Shown here: positions 10,856 to 23,514 of the stretch, piece by piece
How the letters are laid out: every line of letters starts with the position of its first letter
Numbering within the stretch: the first letter of the stretch is position 1
Origin: Phallusia mammillata
Lineage: Eukaryota > Chordata > Ascidiacea > Phlebobranchia > Ascidiidae
Reading direction: 5' to 3'
NCBI GenBank assembly: GCA_003260075.1
Contig: QLIY01000005.1
Span: forward strand, 1-64,000
Length of the DNA: 64,000 bases
The notes under the pieces: generated by a model
The model's input: only the letters and a program-made list of their open reading frames with translations
Told to the model about the DNA's origin: nothing
Database searches by the model: none
Made by a program: the position numbers and the translations under genes

Positions 10856-13800
10856 TTAAACACTTGAAATCTCTTCAGGATCAGCATTGTCGGGTTGGAA
10901 GATGTGATTTGAGAGTCCTCCATCCTCTTCTTTATCCTCTCTCACACTGTTCTTCTCTTCATCCATCCTAACGAAGTCTTCTCGAAGAAGATGAGCTACC
11001 ACTGCTGCACCCACTGAATCTCCCCAAACGTTAACTGATGTCCGAAAACGATCCCTTCAAAATTATTCTTTTTTTGTTAAAAGTTGAGTTGAGTTTATTT
11101 TGCCTGGTAACATATAGCGTCACAATGACACTGAACAAGCACTAAACCTGGAAAAGCTGCGCAACGTTGAAACGTTGTGGAGCGCAATATAGTGGCACAA
11201 TTGGTGGATCGTGACTACCGTATTGCAAACGCGCTATAGCTACACCGTAAACGCGCTGCAGCTCAGAATTGCAAGTCAGGCCGGGTTTGGACTTGATTCG
11301 GGCCTGAGTTTACACTCTGTGTCTGTATTTTTTTGAGTAAACTTAACAGTTGCTGGACCTGGCCTAAGGTCATACAGTCCTAAAACGCCTTGTTCAAGAA
11401 CAATTGTCTTTTCAAAAAAGGTTCGGGCTATTTCGCACTTGAACTTTCGGGTTTGGGCTCCAATTTCGGTCCCGTTTACAACTCTACTGCAGCTACACCG
11501 TATTATGAAGTGTTATAAAGTTCGTTCATTTGGGTTTGAGCCGAAAATAAAAATAAAAACTAAACAAATCATTTTTGTATTGGTGATGATTATAATTTTA
11601 CTCGGCTTTAGCAAGCTACCTTTCTATGTTTTTGAAAGGATTGCAAATTGTTTAGTTTTTAGTTTTAAATATTTTTGCTGTGGTTTAATAAAAAAATCTG
11701 AAGTTGAATAACTGGGAGCCTTAAACACTATCGTGTTTTTTTCTGCTCAGGGGACGTTTGAAATCAACAGGTTGTCAGGGGCGGGTCATAAAAAAGTTTG
11801 AGAAACATTGCTTTAAATCAGCCGTTCTCAGCCTGTGGTACGAAAAAATAGGTTAACTTTGGTCTACCCATTCAAACAAGGTTAAGGTGATACGCAGCGA
11901 TAGAAAAAGTAGTCAGGTGGTACACGAACCACTGCTTTAAATGATAATAATTTGTCACAAACCAGGGCTTTTCACAACGCGAAATATTCTACAACAGGGG
12001 CGGGCAACTTCTCCAGTCGGCGGGCCTAATATGGGAAAATGAAGTACTTGGAGGGCCGGATTCCTGAATCGATACACATTAATCGCGTATTTAACCAGTG
12101 ATTTAAAACGGATTTTTGACCACCTAAATTAAAACAAATACATTCAAGAACATCACAAATACAATACAGTCCAAACAATCTAACTGATACAACATAAAAT
12201 TATTCACCACAGCAAATTTAATGCATACACCACAAACTTAGATACTGCTGAAACACTAACTAGGCTACACGTGTGGAAACAAAAGAAACCGTGAAAGCAG
12301 GCCACACACTTGGTTGGCAGTTATGTCGTAACAATGGACGTATGGTGCAATGGTAACAACGGCGGGAAAGTTTTTTGCTATTGGGGAGCGTTACTGTCCG
12401 TTACATTTATAACTATAATTTGACGCAGTAAGCAAGTAGTGGGGGATGGCGGCAGACTGTGGTCGCGGGCCACATTATCATGTAAGACCTGAAACTGTCT
12501 GCGGGCCGCTCAAAATCCCGTCGCGGGCCGGATCCGGCCCGCGGGCCGTATGTTGCCCGCCCCTGTTCTACAAACTAATACCAAACTAGTTTTTACTTAC
12601 AGAAGCCAGTCAATGGCCAGAATAAGTTGTATATCGTCAGCTGGGAGACCAATCGCCGATAAAACGATAATAAGAGTAACAAGTCCAGCTTGTGGGACCC
12701 CTGCTGCACCAATGCTCGCCGCTGTTGCTGTAATGCTGAAAATGTAACCACGATATACTTTAATGGCAATTTATTTGCTGTGTTTTGGACGATCACCGAG
12801 CACTTACAATCCTAACTTTTTCATAGAAATATTTAATGTCACGAATTAATATGAAGTGTGCGTGATAGTGTTCGTGAAATGTTCGATTTTTTTAACACCG
12901 TCACAATCGACACGGCTAGACTGTATGATGTCATGTTCCACCAAACGTTTGAAGGAAAATGATGGGCCAACGTATAACATTTTGGCTTTACAGAGAAGAA
13001 TTAGTTTAACATCATTCATATGGGTTGATGCAAAACGAACGTTCATATAATATTTTGCACTTTTTTATTTAAGTTATTTGTTAAAGTTGGCATTAATTTT
13101 TTGTTGATTTGTTTTGAGACTCTGTGGTTTGGTAAGTGTGTTCTACATAGAAAGAACTTGTGTCAAATACAAACTCTGTTTTGACTAGCAGGAAAAGAAA
13201 CATTTTTTGACCAATTAGTTCTGAAACAGCAGTGTTAAAAATGCCTAGAAAAAAGAAAAATGACTTTTAATCGCATTAAGATATGTTGCAGAACCACAAC
13301 TATACATTCCTTGCCGAACTGCTAGATAGAATTATAACCCATTAGATAAATGTGGTAAATTTGGGAACTTGTGTTTTCACTAATGCAGCAAACAAATTTG
13401 CCACTGGTTGATATTTTGAGGATTTCAAGTCAAATCGTTTCAACCTTTTCCGGTTTTAAATGCAGACATTTTGTATGTAACCTATCACATTTTGTATGGA
13501 ACCTATCACATATGTAACCTATAATGGACAAAATGTACCTCACGGCCAGAATCTGTCCGAAATTGAGAGAAATATTAACACTTTGTGCAATGAATATCGC
13601 AGCTACTGCTTCATATAATGCTGTGCCATCCATGTTGATAGTGGCTCCAATTGGTAAGACGAATCTTCAAGCAAACATAATTTCATTATTAATTTTTCTT
13701 ACTGTATTGTTAATAATTTTTCTTACTAATACTGTATTAATGTTTTATTACTGTTTGTCCTAGGGTTACAACTTGCCACACCAGAGTGGAAACATTTTAA

Positions 13801-16800
13801 AAACATGGTTTAAATCGCTTGGAAAATTCGTCAAAACAAAGTTAAGTTTTATAGTTGTAATACTTTTCCAAACATTCCATGCTACTCACCTTGCTGCTCT
13901 TGAGTCAACTTTGTTGTTTTTTTCGGCACATGTTATGGTGATGGGAAGCGTTGCTGAACTCGACGAAGTAGCGAGGGCGGTTAACATCGCCTAAACCGAA
14001 ATCCATAGTTGTTAGTTTGAAAGCTTTACTCTTTTCTAACATAGTATGTTTATCCCCGCTAATCCTTTTTTGGTTTGAACTTTTAGTAACAAGAAAACAC
14101 AAAGTATATCTGATAGTTTTATAGAAAAAATAGTTTTAGGGCAGGCAAAGGTTTTAGCTATAATTCATAATTCATGATCTATGAGTTGCTGTGGTATAAT
14201 TGTGCTTCCCTAACATGTGGATACGGATAAACCGAACACGAGTTATTCCATATCATAACCAAAACACAGAAAAATCTACAAACACAAAAACTCACACCAG
14301 ACATTTTTCTAAATACCCTTAGGTGACGCAAAGAGTTTCTGCGTATATTTCAAATGCAATTTGAGTAAAAATGCTGACAGTTTGGGCTATTAGGGTTAGG
14401 GTGAGGTTTCATAATAATAACACAAGCTAAAAAAACAGTTCCTAACCCTAACCCAGTTTCATCGTTAACTTAAAGAACTGCCCATCTATCGGTATTTAGC
14501 AAGCTTTGTCTGTTGTGAGTTCTTGTGTTAGTAGCTCTACACCAAACATCACCATTTTCAAGATATGTTTTGTACTCAATCTTTAATGTATAGGCTGAGG
14601 CCATTTTTATGTAAAGTATATGTAATGGCTGAGGCCGACAGTCTATCCAAACTAATTAATTCAGAAATAAGTCAGGAATTCGAATGACCCTCCAGTTATT
14701 TGCACGTACCTGTAGTGCACCAAGCATGTAGCTGAACGGGTTAGATCGGATCACCACAAAGTATATGACCGGCAAAACTATAAAGGCGTGAATGATCAAC
14801 CCCGCAATGACGGTTACCATGTAAAGACCGAACCTTGCCAATTCCTGTAACAAATGATTTTCGTGATTAAGTAAATGAATCCACTTGCCACCTGTAAGTT
14901 TTATTTTAAATCTACGACAGTCTGATGGCTAAAAGTTGATCTTTGTAGTGGCATTAAGCAGGAACGAAACGTATTTTTAGGAAAATGTAATAGATAAACG
15001 AAAGAGGTATGGCAAAAAATTCACATCTTTTAGCAGTCAAACCTATTAATTGAACAAAGTTTTTAATAACTTTCAAAGTCTTTAATAAATAAAAATTACG
15101 AATGAGTTAGTTTAACACAAAATAACTATGCACATATTATTGTCATTAAAGGAGGCATAAAACGTTTACCTCTTGCGGGTTATTCATGTCCATAATTTTC
15201 GACGCAATAAGAAACATGATTCCAATGGGACCATACCTGTGTACAAATACATGATGAAATTTATACACAGGCCCGTAATCCGGTTTGTAAGCAAAAAAAG
15301 TGTAGAAAAATTTTTGGGAGTTTATAAAATGGTTGATTGATTGATCTTAGCCATCTGTGGAGGTAAAAAATCCGGTTTGTAAGTAGGAAAAAATGCAATG
15401 ATATTGGTTTGTTTGTTTGTAAAAAGTGTGATTTGTTGGTCTTGGTCATCATTTTCCTCTCTTAATGTCTGCATCAACAGAACTTACTTAAAGAGGCAAT
15501 GTGAAAAAGGCATGCACTTATGAAACCTCGCACAGAAATACATATGTTAATACAAGTGAGTTTTGTCCATATGTGCCCGCTGTGTTTTATTTGTGCAACA
15601 ATAAACGTAACCAAATGAATCATAAATCCGTTCAAAAGGTATACCTAAATCAGTGGTTCTTATCCTGTTGGTAATGACTTTCTGGTCAATGAACATTATC
15701 AATTTTTAATTCAGTGACGTCTTGGTTGGTAATTTATTGTTGTTGATAAGGGTTGGATAAAATTCATCCGGTTGTTCTCGGGGGTAGCAATAATGAAAGT
15801 TAAGGAACCACTATTTCTCTACTTGCTACTACTTACCATATAATAATCCACACCATGCGCAAAATAGCCTCGTTGGCAGCTGCAAAGAACTTTACCAGCA
15901 CTCTGCCGGGTTTTCCCATTTGGCCGATTATCAAACCGAAAGTCAAACAGAACACGATCAGGCCCAAAGCGTTGATGCCGGATTTAGACTGGAGAGCCTG
16001 AATTAAGGATTCAGAATCAATGCGAATTGCAATGTTGCATCAGTTTAAACGTTTTTCTCTTTCAAAAGCAATTAAGTAGGCTATATTTACTAAAAATTAA
16101 TTTGTCGAGCATGAAATGGCAAAGCCTAAAAACCCAATCGTTATTGAGAATACGACAAAAATTATACTAACATAAAAACTCACTTCGTATAAAGTTTGCT
16201 AAATACCGATGGATGGCGCTAAGGGCATTTGCTAATTTTTTAAAGCAAACTGTGTCAAAATTTTGACGGTTAATGCTATTAGGGCTGGGATAAGGTTTTG
16301 TAATAATAATAGCAACAACAAATAATCATAATCTTGGTTCCTAATGTAAAATGTAGTTCCTAACCCTAACCGGCCTCACGGTTTATTTAAATAACTATGC
16401 TCTTTACGCCATTCAGCGGTATTTACCAAACTTTGTCTGTTGTGAGTTCTTATGTTAGTAGCTCTACCGAATAGGACATGAGACAATAATATAAAGCGCG
16501 TTTCGGTGGATCATATCTTTAAAATAAACAAAGAGGTTATACCTACGATGTGACTTTAAAATTTTCAATGCCAACAGTTTGATTTTCATTGCAGTGGTCT
16601 ACTTAAGGGCGAATTTAGATTTAAATAACAATCAATAACAATAAATTTTGAAGATGTACACAGTCAAGCCACTTTAAAACGCGATAAAAGCGGGAATGTA
16701 TTGTTTACCACTTTGTAATCGACGGCCACATCTTCCTCAGTCCATTTTGTCACCTCTTCTGGAACTGCGGTTGAGTTGACACGGAAATTGCCTGCGGTGT

Positions 16801-19800
16801 CGGGATTTTCAACAACAGTGCTGACATTCATTTTACTTGTGATGGGAACCCGTGAAGAAAATTCCTGTCAAAATGTGAAAACAACTGTCATTACAACTTA
16901 ATTTCCGACCAAAGGCTAACCAAACAAGGCCGGTTTGAAGTTGACGAGTTGACTAAAATGAATTGAGTTACGTTTGTTTCGCTTGGTGAAAGAACACTTA
17001 GCGGCACAATTGCAGGAATACAATCTCCGAGCTGGAAATAGCTGCGCAACGTTGCAACGTTATGTAGCTCAAAAGTATAGGGCACAATTGATGGATGATG
17101 GCTGAATCATGGGCGCCGGCAGAAAATTTTGCAAGAGGGGGCAAATTTTGGCTGATACTTTACCGCATCAAGAACTTGTTACATATGAAGCCATAAATCG
17201 TGTACTTCACTATTGAGTTGCCTAAGAGTTAAAGCATTTAACGATGTAACAAATCCCCACGCTGCCACTTTAATTAGGTTTGCTGCAAAATATGTTAAAT
17301 TGAGGTACACTGAAATTCCATTTTTTAGGGTGATATTGACAAAATCTCGATTGAAAAGGATAATGAATTTGAAGATTAAATTAAAAATGGCTACCGTCAT
17401 ACAGTTTGGCACAACAGATTAAGAATCATCCTCATTCAAATATGATGATGATGATTTAACAACCTAAGTACCAAACTGCTGGTTACATTCACAAACCATC
17501 TCGTTATATTCTAGTTAACACACCGCATAGGAAACATATGTTGTAAAATGTAGGCAAAAGGCAACTTGTCCTTTAGTTTTGACAAAATTTAGTTTCGTTG
17601 TGACCAACGCTTTACGCAAACCACTCTAAAAATCGTCATACACATAACGTATGGTAAAAAGAGTCGTGCAAATTTTTTTATTGTTTCGCCTATAGACGTG
17701 TCAAACACCTTACTCCGCCCCAATATCAATCATCTATTGAAATAATAAACCTATATTTGTTTAGCGATTCAGCCATTCAGCACGGACAACCACAAGTTAA
17801 TACGTCAAGTAAACGTGCTTGCCCGAGGAAAAGCGTGTCATGTTTGGTTTATTTTTACCACCCGGTGGCAATTCACACTTTGCAGCATTGCAATACAACG
17901 TGATTTTGCAAAAAAAAAACACTGACGTGTTGAGAGATATATAGGGGTTATGCTATATTTCTTTTCAGGTTTAAAATTATTGTAGTTGGAAACTTTTTAA
18001 AGTAGAAATCTGGCGTTTTTTGGATTACAAGAAAAATCTGTGTATTTTCTTACCTGGCTAAAGGTTGCTGCCACAATGTTGGTTGGAAACAGGTTTCTAG
18101 TAAAACAACAAGATTGTGTCAAACAATTGTACACAAAGCAGGTTCACACAGACACTGATCACTAAATTTGCTTAGTGGTTTAAAGTTGTAAACGGTCGTG
18201 AACCCAAAAATGGTGAAAGATAAACACAAATATGACCTCAAGTCAGGCCAGAATCAAACCCATTTTCAAACCTAAAACATTGTAAGTTAGATATATTCAT
18301 TTTTTAGAAACAATGTTAATTCTAGATGTACAAGCATCAAGCCAATATTGGCTATATAGATGATAAGCTGCAGACAGTGCACACTGTTTCTACCCCCATC
18401 TCAGTTGCTTGGAGGCATGGCTTTTTAGCCTGTTACTCCCAACAAACTGGAGTGCCATTGAATGGCTACACTAGCCAATACAGTCTATCTCTCATCACCA
18501 GCTGCACTGATAAGACCTTACAGGTCTGGCGCGCCTGACCCACATACAGACATAAAAAAAAACTTGATTGGGATTCGTCCCCGGGAGTGTCCTGGGTTCG
18601 AACCCCGTGGAAAAATACACAGTACACACTCGAAACAGTGTGTACTGTGTATACAATTCGTAAATAACATATGGACCCATTGCAACCATGTTTTGTAACA
18701 TGTATGAATGCTTAAACATGTCAGCATATTAGGTTGTGAAGACTAAAAATTGATGGTAGTTTCGACTTTACCTAACAAGATCAAGCAGAGTGTCAACTGG
18801 TTCCGCTTTTCTCAAACTTCCACTTCGGTTTTGAGCGAATCGTCCGCCTAAAAGGAACAGAAACAAATTAATTGAAGTGGTTAGTTTCACTTCGTGACAA
18901 AAACAAAGCGATGTATGCAAAACGAATTAACATTTGCCAACACCAATGTAAAGCGTGGATACATAAAGAAAGATAATTGCTTGGCACCCGCGGGTCAAAA
19001 TAAATACTTGTCGAAAAAACAACCAACTTCAAGGTTTAACACATATCAAACACAAAGATTCGAATCTAACCGCTTTCTCGATTTTTCGAGCCCACTTGCC
19101 TTAACGCATATATATATATATATATTTGTTAAAAACGACTTCATGCGCCGTTAGACGGTTTAAAGTACTGTAACTGTAACAATAGCGTATACTGTAATAA
19201 TAACAAAAACTATGTAACTTGGGAATATCCACAAAGTAAGAAAGTTTTCTAACAACGTGAATACAAGCACTCTGTGTATCTTACCAGGGTTAATGGAGAC
19301 GACAAGAACGATCCCAATAATGACCGATATCAATGTAGTTGCGAAGTAATACACCACTGCTCTGCCACCCAACTTTGAAGCCGCGGTCTTGGGAATAGTG
19401 GAAACCGCTGCGAAAAATCTCAAACATTGTATTGTTGATTATACTTTAGTAATAACGGACTCGGCTATTTGGTGCCTGTTTAAAAAGCATTGCAAAAATA
19501 TAAGTACCACATATTGAAATACACCCCAGATCGCGCAATAAATTAGTCTAGGGGCGTGCAATCTGTGGCCCGTTGATTAAAGGTTGTGCACCCCGCAGAG
19601 ACGCTTGGATTTCAAAAATACTGGCAACCAAGTATTCTATATTTTTGAGCAGATTAATGCGCTCGGTGCTATTTCTCTGCGACCTGGCAATATGTGGCTA
19701 GAATCAAGTGTGAATTTTACTTGTAGTTAAGCATATTTGGTATGCAACAAAGTAAAACCACATGTGTTATAAAAGGTGCGGCCCGCGATCTAATCTTGGC

Positions 19801-21385
19801 AATCGTATTTAGCCCCACAGCGAAAAAGGTTGCACACCCCTAAATTAGTCTATAGTACGGTCATCGTTTACTTTGTCTTCTTTTCGGGCACACAAAGTTT
19901 TCAAATTAGTAGTTTTAAAATGTTTTTGACGTTACCGGGACATCTGTCAGTAACGTCATATGCTTTAACGAGAGATTGGGTAAAAAGAAGAATATGCGCA
20001 AACTGATATGTGTGTCAAAATTAAAGCCAAGTTTTCAGTTTATTATCGGTTTATTGTATTGTACACTACAACTATTAAAGGCCCTGTGTTTACAATATCA
20101 AATGGATGATATTAAAAAGCCAAACTGCTTCATGGTTCTTGAACCGTCTTATATCGTTTTGTTTGTGTTAACGAAGATATCAGTTCCGTATTTCGCGTGA
20201 ATGAGACAGATTTCCCAGTAGCTTGTGTAATGTTTGTTGCTTAAACACGGGATATATCCATCACTTGGAAGGCATCATCAATCGCTGTTACGTCAATTTC
20301 TTTTGATTAAGTGATAGCAAATGCCACAATTCTCCCTACGAGTAAAACATGTCAATCATATTTCTTTGCTTTCAGCCCCGCCCTACTTTAACGCGTGGGC
20401 CACATCTCCATTAACCATCTGCGGTGCAATAGTTTTGACAGCCATGTTTCAGATCATAAACAGATTATTTTTATTCGCTTCAGAACAACCTGTGTGGTTA
20501 TAACTGCTTACCCACGGCCGTAAAGGCAATGCGACATAGCCCTTAGCACAAATTGACCGTAAACTTAACGCAATTATTGTTTTGTTTTATATGCGTGATA
20601 GTTTGACCCTAAATCGGTTTTGAAACAGAGATTAAAGAGATTTTGTTCGTTTACGGTTAATTTGCGCTAGGGGCTATGTGATGTTGCCTATGCAGCCCTG
20701 GGAGTGCAAGTTAATAATTTGATTTTTAAAATGCCTAAAATTGATTACTATACTTAATTGAATACCCAGAATCTTTTGTAGTGAATGCAAATAAACGATA
20801 GCATTTCTGACTTGAATTTTCACACAGGTCGCTCTGAAGTTTATAATTTGATTTTTTAAATGCCTAAAATTGTCCCCTATACTTCAATGAATACCCAGAC
20901 TGTTTTGTAATGAATGCAAAGCACCTTAGGCATAGAATCGATACACAACATGAAACGATTGCAACTGATTTAAACTGTTGTAACCGATGTTGCCCTTTTT
21001 ATCACTGATGATGGCATGAGTATTTGCAAAATCGTTTGAACAATAAAGCATGTCGCTTTTTACGTCTATCGCGGCCGTTATTTTCATCATTAAACATGTA
21101 CATAAACATAAGAGTAAATAGATGGATTAAATTAGACCAATTTTACAACTAACCTGTTATCAGACTGCATATGATAATAGGAACTATTACCATCTTCAAC
21201 ATACGTACAAATAGAGTTCCAGGAAATGAAAAGTAGGTAATATCGAGTTTGGAAAGGTTTGCAAAACGCATTGCAACCCCAAGAACGATTCCCAGTACCA
21301 CACTGGCTATCGTAGCAAGTAGCAAAGCCTGTTTCTTCAGAAATTTGAGAATTCCAGCCCTACTGCAGTGACAATTTAAAGCCAT
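10856..21385 (-). CDS. Excitatory amino acid (glutamate) transporter, SLC1 family
   Basis: This is a Na+-coupled plasma-membrane transporter of acidic amino acids. Twelve exons join in frame to 517 residues, a normal EAAT length: 21154-21385, 19285-19407, 18772-18847, 18054-18096, 16709-16864, 15837-15997, 15170-15236, 14710-14844, 13890-13990, 13539-13664, 12601-12735, 10856-11054. Family marks seen in order: TM1-2 with [14 protein letters not shown] in TM3; an extracellular loop in exon 5 with NVST and NST glycosylation sequons; HP1 [11 protein letters not shown] (exon 9); TM7 [10 protein letters not shown] (exon 10); HP2 [12 protein letters not shown] (exon 11); TM8 [16 protein letters not shown] across exons 11-12. 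The second arginine of DRFR is the residue that favours acidic substrates over the neutral ones taken by ASCT paralogues. The C-terminus is acidic. The start is the methionine before [11 protein letters not shown] partial second copy of exon 1 upstream (21480-21678) is a join artefact. Which EAAT paralogue it is cannot be told by eye. Confidence 0.93.
11150..11230. repeat. Interspersed repeat sharing GCTGCGCAACGTT
   Basis: The block around AGCTGCGCAACGTT...GCACAATTG(G/A)TGGAT recurs at 11153-11215, 17036-17095, partly at 41010-41060, and in reverse at about 44815-44930. It is a dispersed family of unknown class. Confidence 0.5.
11274..11500. repeat. Interspersed repeat with GGCCTGA(G/C)TTT blocks
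   Basis: Two copies lie at about 11285-11500 and 48390-48835. Shared blocks include GATTCGGGCCTGA, GTTGCTGGACCTG and CCCGTTTACAACTCT. Shorter relatives rich in CGAACCCGAACC lie at 25895-25975 and 42955-43560. It has no coding content. Confidence 0.5.
11819..11934. mobile_element. Short hAT-type MITE, 116 bp
   Basis: The ends CAGCCGTTCTCAGCC and CGAACCACTG are imperfect inverted repeats. Perfect 8-bp duplications CTTTAAAT flank it at 11811-11818 and 11935-11942. It lies in intron 11 of the glutamate transporter gene. Confidence 0.75.
11995..12565. mobile_element. hAT-type non-autonomous element, 571 bp
   Basis: The ends CAGGGGCGGGCAAC and GTTGCCCGCCCCTG are perfect inverted repeats, and 8-bp duplications TTCTACAA flank them (11987-11994 and 12566-12573). 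It sits in intron 11 of the glutamate transporter, only about 35 bp from exon 11. Related internal sequence recurs at 49510-49925 without intact ends. Confidence 0.88.
14270..14560. mobile_element. Fold-back element containing TTAGGG-like core, copy 1
   Basis: The outer parts pair with each other imperfectly: AAAACTCACAC...CTAAATACC on the left and GGTATTTAGCAAG...GTTGTGAGTTCT on the right. Inside are TTAGGGTTAGGG (about 14391-14402) and its complement CCTAACCCTAACCC (about 14443-14456), which would pair in the stem. It lies in the intron between exons 8 and 9 of the glutamate transporter. Confidence 0.6.
16165..16475. mobile_element. Fold-back element, copy 2
   Basis: This matches the element at 14270-14560 over its ends and centre, including ACAGTTCCTAACCCTAACC-type sequence and the right arm CTTTGTCTGTTGTGAGTTCT. 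The central TTAGGG has decayed to TTAGGGCTGGG. It lies in the intron between exons 5 and 6 of the same gene. Confidence 0.6.
18326..18660. mobile_element. tRNA-derived SINE-like repeat
   Basis: The copy contains GGTTCGAACCCC (18595-18606), a good pol III B-box, followed by a perfect 15-bp hairpin (18616-18651, loop CGAAAC). Related pieces occur at about 45318-45480, 47165-47525 (reverse) and 48585-48640, sharing TGTCTGT...GGCGCGCC and ATTCGTCCCCGG...GGGTTCGAACCCCGTG. The family is scattered in introns of two genes here. Confidence 0.55.
19549..19842. mobile_element. hAT-type MITE, 294 bp
   Basis: The ends TAGGGGCGTGCAA and TTGCACACCCCTA are inverted repeats with one mismatch. The 8-bp duplications AATTAGTC at 19541-19548 and 19843-19850 are perfect. 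It lies in intron 1 of the glutamate transporter. Confidence 0.85.
20534..20679. mobile_element. Fold-back MITE, 146 bp
   Basis: About 30 bp at the left (ACATAGCCCTTAGCACAAAT...) pair with about 30 bp at the right (...ATTTGCGCTAGGGGCTATGT). It is in intron 1 of the glutamate transporter. Confidence 0.65.
20708..20920. repeat. Diverged tandem duplication
   Basis: Bases 20708-20795 and 20837-20920 share TAATTTGATTTTT(A/T)AAATGCCTAAAATTG and GAATACCCAGA blocks. No homopolymer run separates them, so this is probably a genuine duplication. Confidence 0.6.
20985..21115. repeat. Interspersed repeat shared with 38020-38160
   Basis: The blocks GATGATGGCATGAG, CATGTCGCTTTTTACGTCTAT and GGCCGTTATTTTCA occur in the same order at about 20995-21115 and 38055-38160, inside introns of two different genes. 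Confidence 0.6.
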
Positions 21386-21678
21386 GATGGTCGGTTGTTG
21401 TGTGGTGTTGCAACTAGAGACAAAAAACATAAATAGGTTTGTATCGAAATTCAAAGAAAATATTTAGCAGGGGGGGGGGCGCAACTCCAAGAACAATTCC
21501 CAGTACCACACTGGCTATCGTAGCAAGAAGCAAAGCCTGTTTCTTGAGAAATTTGAGAATTCCGGCCCTACTGCAGTTACAATTTAAAGCCATGATGGTC
21601 GGTTGTTGTGTGGTGTTGCGACTAGAGATAAAAAAACATAAATAGGTTTGTATCGAAATTCAAAGAAAATATTTAGCA
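21275..21678. repeat. Duplicated exon 1 region of the glutamate transporter, joined by G run
   Basis: Bases about 21275-21469 (part of exon 1 and upstream DNA) are repeated at 21480-21678 with small differences, separated by ten G (21470-21479). Only the first copy continues into the rest of exon 1, so the second is a truncated allele-like copy. Confidence 0.8.
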
Positions 21679-21756
21679 ATGTTGTTTATGAACTTGAATC
21701 AATAAGCGTAAGGTTTATTATAGTCTTCATTTAGTGAATAAGTTTAGTGTATACAC

Positions 21757-22195
21757 CAGTGGTTCTCAAACTTTTTAAGCATGAGGGGCGCATTAAAGAA
21801 CTAAAATTTCTTTCCGCGGTACACTTCGCAGGTAAACATAACAAATGTTTTCCAAGAATGTTGATTTACAAGTTTACTGTGGTGGGTGAGGATGCTTTTC
21901 ATTACCAGTAACAAAAAATGTGAACATTAAAACATTGTCAGGGGGGGGGGGGCAACAAAAGTTGTTCAAAGAATGTTGATTTACAAGTTTACTGTGGTGG
22001 GTGAGGATTCTTTTCATTACCAGTAACAAAAAATGTGAACATTAAAACATTGTCAGGCACACCGGTATTTTGTCATAAAGTCCAAACCAGGGAATGTTTG
22101 CTTATTAAAATATGGAATACTTGAATACACTTGCGGCACACTTGGAAATCTCTTACGGTACACTTGTGTGCCGCGCAGACATTTGAAAATCACTG
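21757..22195. mobile_element. hAT-type element with internal joined duplication
   Basis: It starts CAGTGGTTCTCAAAC and ends GAAAATCACTG, flanked by GTATACAC (21749-21756) and GTATAGAC (22196-22203), a target duplication with one mismatch. Inside, 21842-21940 is repeated at 21953-22055 across twelve G (21941-21952), so its real length is about 110 bp shorter. Confidence 0.7.
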
Positions 22196-22748
22196 GTATA
22201 GACCCCCTTTTCCTTGTCCTGTCTACGTCTAGATTCCTAAATAAGTATTTTGCGGTGTCTTTACACATAATCCTTTCTAACTGCATACCTAACAAAATTA
22301 ACTGATTTCAATTACCCTCAAAGCATTTCATTTAGCCTTTGGGGTAAAAATAGACCCGGTAGATAACCTTTGGCTTGGTTGATATACCTGGCGGTAATCG
22401 CCACACCGTTTTTTTTCAAATCTATTCACATGGGCCAAGCCTAACTCAAACTAAGCCAGATTGCCTTTTACACAATTCGTTCTGAAGCTACTCTCGTCAA
22501 ACTCTGTTGGGTAATTGATCACCTTTATACCATTATGACCGGTTTTATGGTCCTATCCTTACACACTGTTTTTTTTTATTTGTTTTATGTGCTGTAGTAT
22601 TGCAGTAGGCCATGTTAATTCAATACGTTTCGTTCAAAACCGAATCAAACTGAAACAAAAACTGTCTTTTAAACGGGAGGTTTCTTTTTACAAATTAAAT
22701 ATTCAACCCCTAGAAAAGGTACCTATAGGCATTAAAGTCCACCTAAAA

Positions 22749-23073
22749 CAGGGGTTCCCAAACTTTTTTGGTCTGTGGCCCAAATGTCTATTTAATAGCG
22801 ATTCGTGGCCCACCATGTGCTGTAAATTTGGGCACAAACAAAAAAATAACTCAAAAACAGGCGAAAAGGTTTCTAGCAATTTATTTTTAATAAGATACAT
22901 GCTCCTTGGCTACAAGATTCGGAATTCTTTGCAAAAATTACGTTTTTCAAAACAAAGCGCATAATATCTACAGTATAACAAAACAGTAGAATCTGTTCAA
23001 ATGGCTCTGTGGCCCATTGAAAATGTCTTGGTGGCCTAGTACTGGGCCATGGCCCACAGTTTGGGAACAACTG
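22749..23073. mobile_element. hAT-type MITE, 325 bp
   Basis: The ends CAGGGGTTCCCAAAC and GTTTGGGAACAACTG are inverted repeats; perfect duplications ACCTAAAA flank it at 22741-22748 and 23074-23081. Confidence 0.87.
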
Positions 23074-23301
23074 ACCTAAAACTTATTCTCTACAACTCAA
23101 CAAGTATTATAGAAAGAGTCTGATAGTGTATGTAACTATTGCCATTAAATGAGTTCAGTTCAACTGGCGACACGCGTATACTCTTTCAGTTCCTACTATT
23201 ACAGGTAAAGCTGTCACCAACCTCGGACTCTTGCGCACAAATGAGTTGAGCGAAATATGAACGCGGAACGTTTTCGGTGTGAAATGTCACTAAACTTTTT
23301 T

Positions 23302-23303
<2 letters not shown>

Positions 23304-23370
<67 letters not shown>
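23304..23370. repeat. Uninterrupted run of 67 G
   Basis: A pure G tract with no interruption and no obvious duplicated flanks. It lies between the two transporter genes. Its purity and length make a sequencing or joining artefact likely. Confidence 0.9.
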
Positions 23371-23371
<1 letters not shown>

Positions 23372-23514
23372 CGTGTGTTTTTCAGACACGATTTTTTTGT
23401 CTTCTCATGCAAATTGTTTGATTCGTGGAACACAGTAAGCTTTGAAATCTACTTTGCATGCCTTACACGCAAATTGTAGTAATCATATACAAGCTAAGAA
23501 ACCAGGCCTTAACC

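Noticed and set aside
13539-13664. Missing HP1 exon in the glutamate transporter
   Set aside because: The TSSSSATLP segment at first seemed lost, but it is a separate exon at 13890-13990 with good junctions.
15651-15810. Another hAT MITE starting CAGTGGTTCTTATCC
   Set aside because: A rough inverted end (AAGGAACCACTA) is present, but no target duplication could be found, so it is not listed as an element.
23186-23389. Open frame with a poly-proline tract
   Set aside because: The prolines come solely from the 67-base G tract read on the other strand. There is no supporting protein sequence on either side.
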